Source: Lachnospiraceae bacterium NK3A20 (lineage in GTDB: Bacteria; Bacillota; Clostridia; Lachnospirales; Lachnospiraceae). Taken from it: a DNA stretch of 35,784 bases. Below the pieces are notes generated by a model. The model saw only the letters and a program-made list of their open reading frames with translations. It was not told the DNA's origin and did no database searches. Every line of letters begins with the position of its first letter. The stretch's first letter is position 1. Location: contig FNQX01000032.1 of the NCBI GenBank assembly GCA_900107575.1, positions 1-35,784 on the forward strand, written 5' to 3'. This document shows positions 29,990-35,784 of the stretch, in pieces. Position numbers and translations under genes: made by a program.

Positions 29990-30420
29990 GCGACTAAACT
30001 TACAGGCATCGGTTCAACCTGCATAACCCGAACAGCTGCGAATGAGGATGGTTGGCAGACAGAATTTCACATGGGTGCGGATTTGTTCATCCGATCCAAG
30101 GAGGATTCCGTCAGATCCATGCCATTTCATTCTACAGCTTTAGCAATGAAGGGGGAGCAGATCCTGACTGGCTGTCAGGTTATCTGTTACCCATAACCTT
30201 ATTGTAGGGAGCTTTAACTGATTCTCAGGCCAATAACGCCGCCAAAGAAGAAACCAAGCGCCCCAAAGGGAACAAAAACAAATATGTTATCAATAGGCAG
30301 AAAATGTTCCAGTGGAAGGAAAGTATAAGTGCAGCCGTCCGAAGGGAAGCAAAAACTACCCAAGAACAACGAATACATTATCGGCATGCGCGCTGCTCGA
30401 CGGGGTAACAATCCACCTAC
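29990..30420. other. Degenerate stretch, probably transposase debris
   Basis: No intact gene. Plus-strand frames give protein-like pieces, GWQTEFHMGADLFIRSKEDS near 30050-30110 and AKEETKRPKGNKNKYVINRQ near 30238-30300, broken by stops. I cannot assign them to a family. The intervening bases show no RNA gene. Confidence 0.35.
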
Positions 30421-30544
30421 GACTACCGATCATACATACTATAGTCTAATTGCTTGAATAGTATTAGCAAAATAAGGAGAAAATTATAGATTCCAGTTTC
30501 TAATTTCCTCATTTATTCCTTTTTACATCCAAAAAGGAGTAAAA

Positions 30545-31081
30545 ATGGAACATACTATATCATTTCTTATCAGAGAATATTTAGATACTGGAAACGAGAA
30601 CTATTTTGAACAATTACTGAAGCGATTTACTCCATTGATAAAAGCATATGCAAAAAAATTATATTACCTAGAGTATGAGGATAGCTTACAGGAATTGAGT
30701 ATCGCTCTGTATGAAGCAATCAGTAAAATACCCTCAACAGATGATGAATACGCCTGTATTTCTTATATAAAGAAATCTGTCGTTAATAAATTTACAAAAC
30801 TCTACCATACCAGTGTTGAAACCCAAGATATTCAGGAAAAGTGCATTTCGCTGGAGAATTCTGACGGTCATGATTATCATCATGATCATGAAGCTGATAA
30901 TTGTATTTCACTTGTGGATTTGGAAAGAACCTTGGCAAATAAAAAACCATCAGAACGGAAGCTTTTGTGCATGCTTATATTAGGATACAGGGACAAAGAA
31001 ATTGCTGAAAAACTTGGATATACAAGACAATATGTGAACCGGATCAAAAAGAAGATCTGTCAACACGATTCTGCAAGCTAA
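30545..31081 (+). CDS. Small sigma-70-family RNA polymerase sigma factor (UviA/TcdR-like size class)
   Basis: A 178-residue protein. Residues 1-90 contain a region-2-like helix bundle (FEQLLKRFTPLIKAYAKKLY, YLEYEDSLQELSIALYEAIS, SYIKKSVVNKF), and residues about 120-175 a region-4 HTH (KPSERKLLCMLILGYRDKEI, AEKLGYTRQYVNRIKKKI). A histidine/aspartate-rich linker (GHDYHHDHEADN) joins them. The size and two-region layout match the small clostridial sigma factors that drive toxin or bacteriocin genes, and also sporadic conjugative-element sigma factors. AAAAGGAG precedes the ATG. A holin-like gene converges 26 bases downstream, echoing the uviA-uviB pairing. Confidence 0.75.
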   Translation: MEHTISFLIREYLDTGNENYFEQLLKRFTPLIKAYAKKLYYLEYEDSLQELSIALYEAISKIPSTDDEYACISYIKKSVVNKFTKLYHTSVETQDIQEKCISLENSDGHDYHHDHEADNCISLVDLERTLANKKPSERKLLCMLILGYRDKEIAEKLGYTRQYVNRIKKKICQHDSAS

Positions 31082-31107
31082 ACCGCCAAAAGCCGATTCC
31101 TGGGGAA

Positions 31108-31344
31108 TCACTCCTTCGCCTGAGAAGTATAATGGGTACAAAAGTTATCTAGCTTGCTGTTTATCTCATTGACGATGGCAAATTTATTTGTTAACTCCAG
31201 CAGCAGTTCACGGTACTCTTTTTCTCTTGCGTTCTGCAACTCATCTAACTTATCATTCTTCTTAATCGTATAGAGCAACAGGAACACAAACAGGACGGCC
31301 CATATCCCCTGAGACTGTATCAACCGGGTTAAAATTGCCTCCAT
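31108..31344 (-). CDS. BhlA/UviB-family holin-like peptide
   Basis: A 78-residue protein: MEAILTRLIQSQGIWAVLFV then FLLLYTIKKNDKLDELQNAR and EKEYRELLLELTNKFAIVNE. The short N-terminal amphipathic part, SQGIWAVLFVFLLLYTIKKN membrane segment and charged coiled-coil tail are the pattern of BhlA/UviB bacteriocin-release holins. It would insert in the cytoplasmic membrane and allow passage of an endolysin or toxin. AAAGGAG lies ten bases before the ATG. It converges with the sigma-factor gene; a GATTCC/GGAATC hairpin between them (31095-31109) is a weak bidirectional terminator candidate. Confidence 0.8.
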   Translation of the reverse strand: MEAILTRLIQSQGIWAVLFVFLLLYTIKKNDKLDELQNAREKEYRELLLELTNKFAIVNEINSKLDNFCTHYTSQAKE

Positions 31345-31470
31345 ATTAAGTCATCTCCTTTCTTTCCATATATAGTAATAAGAAACTTATCCAAAATATG
31401 GAAACTGGCACATTAAAATATTCAAATCCTCAACTATTAGTATTTTTCTATAATCATTGCACTTCCGGGC

Positions 31471-31494
31471 CCAGACGCAAGCTCCGACCCTTTA
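31471..31494. repeat. Inverted repeat upstream of a truncated XRE gene
   Basis: GCTCCGACCCT and AGGGTCGTGAGC pair with one bulge around TT. No T run follows. It lies exactly where the HTH gene at 31508 loses its normal N-terminus, so it may be the end of an inserted or deleted element. Confidence 0.35.
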
Positions 31495-31507
31495 GGGTCG
31501 TGAGCAG

Positions 31508-31819
31508 TTGACTTCTTATATTGAGCGTGAAGAAAAATCCTTCAGCATATATACTCTAATCAAACTTGCCAATGCGCTTGATATCTCTGTAGATATTCTT
31601 TTGAAGAAAAAGCTGAAATACTACACCTCTGAAAAATTTATTGTAGAAATGTTGGCTGATAGCTGCCGGATTTATTGGTTGGCGACAGAAATTAATAAAC
31701 TTGACGACATCTATAAATCTGTATTAGAGTTAAAATGTGTTAGTAGATTTTCAATAATGAGACCGCATTATTTTTATAGATTAAAGATAAGAGAGACTTT
31801 CGTGTACATGTGCGGGTAG
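31508..31819 (+). pseudogene. XRE regulator lacking its N-terminal half
   Basis: A TTG-started frame of 103 codons begins MTSYIEREEKSFSIYTLIKL then ANALDISVDILLKKKL, which is the second half of a Cro/C1-type HTH (the ...YIERGE/SIYTLIKIANALDIS helices). The recognition helices that should precede are absent, and no Shine-Dalgarno is present. The remaining 65 residues are a helical tail of unknown role. A hairpin lies just upstream at the break. Probably non-functional. Confidence 0.55.
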
Positions 31820-31875
31820 GAAATAGCTTCTACCAACCATATATACAATTCTTACTGACTTACTACAAATTTTTG

Positions 31876-32369
31876 TGGTGCGAAGAAGCTCACCGTCCAT
31901 ATGTGTCCTCATAAGCGTGAAGCAGAGTTGATGACACTGATTGAGGATAAGATCATAGAGGTTCCATATGTAGACAAGCTTTTGGAGATCTGAGGCGTAG
32001 GCCTGAAGACGGTGATCGGGTTTGTTGCAGCGGAAGTCGGGGGCATTAAGCGTTTCAATGATCCTAAAGAGCTACGAAGTTGACCGGATATGCGATCGTC
32101 AAGAACGAATCCGGCAAGTACAAGGAAAAAGGCACATCAGCTGCTGTGGCAGAAATCGGGTGACCAGTGTGGTGAACCACCGTCCAAAATTCAAGCCAAT
32201 CCATCTGTATTAAACGACAAGGCAGAGGGATCCTTTGAAGAAGATGCAGTCGATGATCACGTTAGCATGTAAGCTGATCTGGGTGTTCTATCTGATTCTG
32301 AAAACAGGAACCACCTATGATGCGACGAGACTGATGGGCAATATTCGGCGGCCCGTGGCAGCAGCCTAA
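31876..32369 (+). pseudogene. IS110-family transposase fragment (C-terminal), frameshifted
   Basis: Plus-strand frames read LTVHMCPHKREAELMTLIED then VPYVDKLLEI, a TGA where G is expected, GVGLKTVIGFVAAEVGGIKR, FNDPKELR, and after a frameshift LTGYAIVKNESGKYK, then KKMQSMITLACKLIWVFYLI and LKTGTTYDATRLMGNIRRP. This is the helix-hairpin-helix and serine-containing C-terminal domain of IS110 transposases. Multiple shifts and stops; non-functional. Confidence 0.65.
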
Positions 32370-32394
32370 CAAGTCACCCCAAGAAACAGAGAAA

Positions 32395-32463
32395 CACCTG
32401 CTTGTGGCCGGAGCGGGGCATCTGATCCGGTATCAGGGATCCGGCTCCGGTCACAAGCAGGTG
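32395..32463. repeat. 20-bp inverted repeat after the IS110 fragment
   Basis: CACCTGCTTGTGGCCGGAGC (32395-32414) and GCTCCGGTCACAAGCAGGTG (32444-32463) are complements with one mismatch around 29 bases. It starts 25 bases after the IS110 fragment stop. It may be the end of a non-coding RNA-bearing transposon end or a separate small element. The bases 32464-32880 hold no gene that I can support; parts of it look like structured RNA debris. Confidence 0.5.
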
Positions 32464-32959
32464 ACCGACTCCCTTATGGGAATGACGAAAGAAGAAGTTC
32501 ATCAAGGAAACGTCCGCCGAAAGGTGCTGGTGAGCGGGAACTGGAGTCAGCAAACAACAAAGATTGAACCAGTAGTCGATAGGAATTTTGTCCATCGAGT
32601 ACAACCCAGTAAGGGAGCTAAGCTGACACTCTTGTTATGGGCAGACAGATAGAACGAAGGGAATGAGAATCCGTCGAGGAGCCGAATGTAATCCTGATAG
32701 ATGCAGGAGACTTACTGCCAGAAAGGGAAGGGGTATATATCGGCCATGCAGATCGAAGTACGCAACGTTCCTCTTTGTCTATCCAAAACACCCCTATGCT
32801 CGTACTAGATATTCTGAGTTGCTCATTATTCTTCAACTCATTCAGCAGAAATATAATACTGAGGAATCCTTCATTTAAAGGAAAAATCATTTAACATTAT
32901 AGGGAGGTCTATGTAATAAAACTTATGCAGAAATAATCGTTTGCTAAATTAAACAAGAA

Positions 32960-32997
32960 CTGGCGCACTTTGACTTTTACATCACATAATGCGCCAG
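32960..32997 (-). terminator. Terminator of the amidase gene
   Basis: CTGGCGCA (32960-32967) and TGCGCCAG (32990-32997) pair around 22 bases; on the minus strand the stem is followed by TTCTTGTTT. It lies 31 bases after the amidase stop. Confidence 0.6.
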
Positions 32998-33027
32998 CTC
33001 CCAAATTGCTTTTTTATCAGCTGGATC

Positions 33028-33528
33028 TTAGAAAGCGTTGATTCCATTCGCAATGGCCTGGCCGATTTCATTCATATGGCCAATAATCCAATTGGCATCA
33101 TTGGCGTTATCATGGAAAGCAACTTCAACAATGACAGCCGGAGCCGAGGTCTGCTTCAGTTCCATAAAATCTGTTGAGCCTTTGATACCTCTGGATTTAG
33201 GGCAGCCAGAAACACCTTCAATTTTTGTTAAGATGTTCTGTGCCAGCCTCTTACCGTTGCTGGAAGTAGAATAATACCATACTTCAGGACCGGTGCCGCC
33301 TCCTGCATTGGAATGGAGTGCAACATGGCAATCAACTCCAGCATTGTTGGAAGCCTGGATTCGCTGAATTAACGACAGGCTGTTATTTCCGCCGTATACA
33401 GTGTGCCCCATATTTTTAAGGGCCGCTACAACAACATTGGACAACTGCTGCATCCTTGCAGCCTCAGTTCCATAATTGCCAACACCTACATTTTCTGTTT
33501 GATCGGATGGTGAAATGTAAACTCGCAT
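33028..33528 (-). CDS. N-acetylmuramoyl-L-alanine amidase (Amidase_3 type endolysin)
   Basis: A 166-residue catalytic domain without signal peptide, membrane segment or cell-wall binding repeats. It starts MRVYISPSDQTENVGVGNYG and has the zinc-site pattern of this family: E in NYGTEAARM, H in HVALHSNAGGG and the catalytic E in VIVEVAFHDN. It hydrolyses the bond between muramic acid and L-alanine in peptidoglycan. Lack of a signal means it needs a holin or lysis to reach the wall; a BhlA-type holin gene lies 1.7 kb to the left on the same strand. AAAGGAG precedes the ATG and a terminator follows. Could be prophage-derived or part of a toxin/bacteriocin release set. Confidence 0.85.
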   Translation of the reverse strand: MRVYISPSDQTENVGVGNYGTEAARMQQLSNVVVAALKNMGHTVYGGNNSLSLIQRIQASNNAGVDCHVALHSNAGGGTGPEVWYYSTSSNGKRLAQNILTKIEGVSGCPKSRGIKGSTDFMELKQTSAPAVIVEVAFHDNANDANWIIGHMNEIGQAIANGINAF

Positions 33529-33658
33529 ATGTGTTTTCTCCTTTCTTAAAACAATTATTTATTTGTGTGTTATAACCGGTTACGCCTATTAATAAGAGGA
33601 TTTTAGAAAAATTAGAAACTCAATTATAAAAATAAATTTCAATATGAAGGGAGGCAAA

Positions 33659-34252
33659 ATGAACATGCAATCATATGATGGATCGAATTTTCTAAACTAT
33701 GTTAAACGCAATCTGCTGACATTAACGATACTAATATGTATTCCTACGCTTACAGCGTGTGGGCCTACACAAACTGATTCGCAGGGAAACGAAACAACCG
33801 TTCCTGAAAGCAATACCGACGTATCGGCCGCAAATTTGGATCAGACAGAAATAAACATAGATAATGATATAACAAGCACCGATACTGAAACCATTGAAAC
33901 TGAGACCGAAGAATCACATTCCTTATCAAAGGATGCGCAGGATATAGAAACAATAGCCACTCATTTTGTTTCGGCATATTTTAGCGGGGATAGTGAGAAA
34001 TTAAAAGAATTCCTGGTCACTCCATACGAATGGAGCATTGATACGTATCCTGATCCCCAAAATGCCCCTGATCTCTCTTCTGTTGTATTAAAAGGAATCT
34101 CTGATATAACAGAAAAAAATATAGATGACACTTGCGTAGTCTATGCTCAATATAAAGATAACAGTTCGAGCGATTATATTGTGAGCCTGACAATGGGATT
34201 TATTAAAAAAGAAGATGGCTGGAAGATACAGTTTTACGGTTTGGAGCTATAA
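33659..34252 (+). CDS. Unknown lipoprotein
   Basis: A 197-residue exported lipoprotein. The signal contains NLLTLTILICIPTLTACG, with lipobox LTAC-G (Cys about residue 34), followed by a threonine/glutamate-rich linker (TETIETETEESHSL) and a C-terminal domain with IETIATHFVSAYFSGDSEKL, PYEWSIDTYPD and VSLTMGFIKKEDGWKIQFYG. That end, a helix with DSEKLKEFL and a final GWKIQFYGLEL strand, has the look of NTF2-like/DUF4878-type domains. The ATG at 33659 is preferred since AAGGGAGG precedes it; the ATG at 33644 lies upstream of that site. It is divergent from the amidase gene. Function unknown. Confidence 0.7.
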   Translation: MNMQSYDGSNFLNYVKRNLLTLTILICIPTLTACGPTQTDSQGNETTVPESNTDVSAANLDQTEINIDNDITSTDTETIETETEESHSLSKDAQDIETIATHFVSAYFSGDSEKLKEFLVTPYEWSIDTYPDPQNAPDLSSVVLKGISDITEKNIDDTCVVYAQYKDNSSSDYIVSLTMGFIKKEDGWKIQFYGLEL

Positions 34253-34305
34253 CAGCAATAAACCTAAAGAAATCCCATCACATAACAAGGCTTCTCTCAC
34301 TCACA

Positions 34306-34338
34306 AAGGCACTTTCAAGATTACTCTTGGAAGTGCCT
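34306..34338 (+). terminator. Terminator of the lipoprotein gene
   Basis: AAGGCACTTTCAAG pairs with CTTGGAAGTGCCTT almost perfectly around ATTACT, followed by CCTTTGT. It lies 54 bases after the lipoprotein stop and could act in either direction. Confidence 0.65.
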
Positions 34339-34530
34339 TCCTTTGTATGCCTCAATATGTAAAAGATTGCTTTGCTGTTCCAAATGAGAAGCTTATGTAA
34401 TGTTTTCCATCAAATTTCCGCTAAAGAAAACGATGTGCAAAACTATTGGAGCTATTTACGCATAGATATAATAATCGCACAAACATCCTGTTGTTTTAGC
34501 CTAAAAGTCGTGTAATAAGTACTCAAAACA

Positions 34531-35784
34531 TCAACGCTCCGCGACGCCGAGTTTCTGCAGAAACAGCCGGTCACGTTTAGTGATTTCGGTAGTCCAGCGC
34601 TTCGCTCGTAGCTTGGAGGATATCCTGACTTCCTCAACGGTATCAAACCATTGCAGAATCAGATAGAGAGGTGTGCTCCCAAGCCATGATTTCAATCTTG
34701 ATTCCAGCTTGAGGTTCTCTTTCTGATCATGCTCTGGGTCTCCGTTCTCTATGCCGAGAGACTTCTTCATCTCTCGTATTGCTTCGCTCAGGTATTCGTA
34801 GTAGCAGAGCGATACGAATTGGACGAACAGTCTCCCTCGGAGAGTGTCCGTATTCCAGACACGCGAACGTGTTCCGTCAGCATGCTGCTTGCCTGCCTCG
34901 AAGAAGGATTCGATTGTCTCCCGCCTGCGGTATTTGCGCAGGCACTCGAACGGTTCCTTCTCACAGTTGGAGACAAGCGCGAAATAGCCGTGTTCCTCCT
35001 TGCGCTCGCGGATTGCCTTTTCATTGAAAACAACGGTTGTCTTACTCCCGTAATGCCGGATCTGCAGATATTTGGCAGCTTTCTCCTGCCCGGAATCAGA
35101 CAGCTCTTCAGCAGAAGTTCCTTCTTCCAGCTGACTCTTCAGCTCCAGAAGATCATGATCAAACGCAACATCTTCTTCGACACGCTTTGTAGGATTGAAG
35201 AACAGATGCAGATAAATCCTTCTGGTGAAGGTCTCTGTTTCACCTTCGTGAATGCCCTTTTTCCTGCTCGCATATTTCCGCGTGTAGGAGAAGTCATGCA
35301 TCAGCGTTACGGTAATGCCATGGATGTTCGTATCATAGGGGCACACACTTGTTGTCTGCCTGAATTCGTCCGCGTGAGCCTTCAGTTCCTTCTTTACCCA
35401 TTTGATAGACACCTTTGACAAGGTTATGAAATCAAAGTGGGCATGGAGCATATCTGCGAGATTCTGCTCTGAATAATAGCCGTTATCCGTTACGATCTCT
35501 GCATTGGAGAGGCCTAAGAGATCAAGCTGTTTCAGTGCATTCTCTATTGTGATGACATCCGGCAGGTTTCCGGGCTGCTTCGTAAATGCGACAGGCTGCC
35601 TTGTCTCTATAGAGTAAAGAGTCAGTACCTTGATTGTCTGCGGGCCATCGTGAGCCTTATTGAATCCGTACCTTGCTTCCGGAAGGCTCCCGGAGTAGGT
35701 AGAGATCGTTGTGGAGTCATATGCCAGTACTGCTTTATCCCTGATGCCGGCACATCGGCTCAGGAAGAAGCTCTGCTGAAGGGA
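34531..35784 (-). CDS. IS4/IS1634-superfamily transposase, C-terminal 417 residues (cut by window edge)
   Basis: The minus frame is open from the right edge to a stop at 34531. Visible DDE motifs are D in VLAYDSTTISTYSG, D in IVTDNGYYSE, and the YREK signature in YRRRETIESFFEAGK (Y-x2-R-x3-E-x6-K), which defines the IS4/IS1634 superfamily. A C-terminal tail ending RLFLQKLGVAER follows. All catalytic residues are present and the frame is uninterrupted, so the element may be active. The left end of the element is probably near 34488, where CTGTTGT occurs. The N-terminus lies outside the window. It is on the same strand as the left-edge transposase, which shows only an N-terminus. Confidence 0.85.
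   Translation of the reverse strand, partial: SLQQSFFLSRCAGIRDKAVLAYDSTTISTYSGSLPEARYGFNKAHDGPQTIKVLTLYSIETRQPVAFTKQPGNLPDVITIENALKQLDLLGLSNAEIVTDNGYYSEQNLADMLHAHFDFITLSKVSIKWVKKELKAHADEFRQTTSVCPYDTNIHGITVTLMHDFSYTRKYASRKKGIHEGETETFTRRIYLHLFFNPTKRVEEDVAFDHDLLELKSQLEEGTSAEELSDSGQEKAAKYLQIRHYGSKTTVVFNEKAIRERKEEHGYFALVSNCEKEPFECLRKYRRRETIESFFEAGKQHADGTRSRVWNTDTLRGRLFVQFVSLCYYEYLSEAIREMKKSLGIENGDPEHDQKENLKLESRLKSWLGSTPLYLILQWFDTVEEVRISSKLRAKRWTTEITKRDRLFLQKLGVAER

Noticed and set aside
32464-32880. Possible group II intron remains
   Set aside because: Some purine-rich motifs look intron-like, but no domain V hairpin, no boundary GUGYG and no reverse transcriptase are visible.
1-35784. Circular molecule with one transposase spanning the ends
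   Set aside because: Direct joining of base 1 to base 35784 puts the two pieces in different frames and leaves too short a protein; missing sequence would be needed.

Overview
The window reads as a mosaic accessory region of a low-to-mid GC Firmicute, most likely a gut Clostridia or Lachnospiraceae-type bacterium. The evidence is strong AGGAGG-type ribosome binding sites throughout, a GrpB/Nudix/GNAT neighbourhood, ACGX-type peptide and SPASM genes, MobA/MobL-type mobilization genes, BhlA/UviB-type holin and many clostridial-type regulators. No rRNA, tRNA or CRISPR array is seen. Both window edges cut through IS4/IS1634-superfamily transposases read on the minus strand, and the interior carries an IS30 element and debris of IS21 and IS110 elements.

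Layout. (i) 1-2700: an IS1634-type 5' end, then a minus-strand operon of two DUF488 proteins and a dual-OB protein, followed by the stump of an OLD/AAA-type ATPase; this looks like an eroded nucleic-acid-linked (possibly defence) cassette. (ii) 2719-4216: IS30. (iii) 4400-6100: a minus-strand run of Nudix, GNAT-pyrophosphatase fusion and GrpB genes, several damaged. (iv) 6228-16833: a candidate integrative mobilizable element bounded by a 14-bp direct repeat inside a longer diverged repeat. Its right half holds XRE regulator, excisionase, tyrosine integrase (frameshifted), ribbon-helix-helix-like protein, RepA-like ATPase, an iteron-like array, a small protein, a structured oriT-like stretch and a MobA/MobL relaxase. 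Its left half is cargo: an HxlR regulator divergent from a five-gene run of ACGX-repeat peptide, radical SAM/SPASM maturase, zinc-free-looking MDR oxidoreductase, zinc-macrodomain ADP-ribose hydrolase and class M sirtuin (SirTM).

(v) 17000-23100: HigB/HigA-type toxin-antitoxin pair, small DNA-binding proteins, a Y-family polymerase cassette divergent from an S24/LexA-like repressor, and a SymE-like protein; these are typical mobile-element cargo. (vi) 23200-29200: poorly recognised membrane proteins and lipoproteins, two on plus and four in a row on minus. (vii) 29380-32960: transposase graveyard surrounding a small sigma factor, a BhlA/UviB holin-like peptide and, further right, an amidase endolysin and a lipoprotein. 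(viii) 34488 to the end: IS4-superfamily transposase.

The most interesting part is 6380-10986. A RiPP-like precursor and its radical SAM enzyme are translationally chained to an oxidoreductase and to a SirTM-macrodomain pair (writer and eraser of protein ADP-ribosylation), under a probable redox-type HxlR regulator, and the whole set sits on a mobilizable element. The lipoylated GcvH-L carrier and lipoate ligase that accompany SirTM in the described pathogen operons are not present. Several genes in the window carry what look like single-base lesions, so an indel-prone assembly must be considered before calling them pseudogenes.
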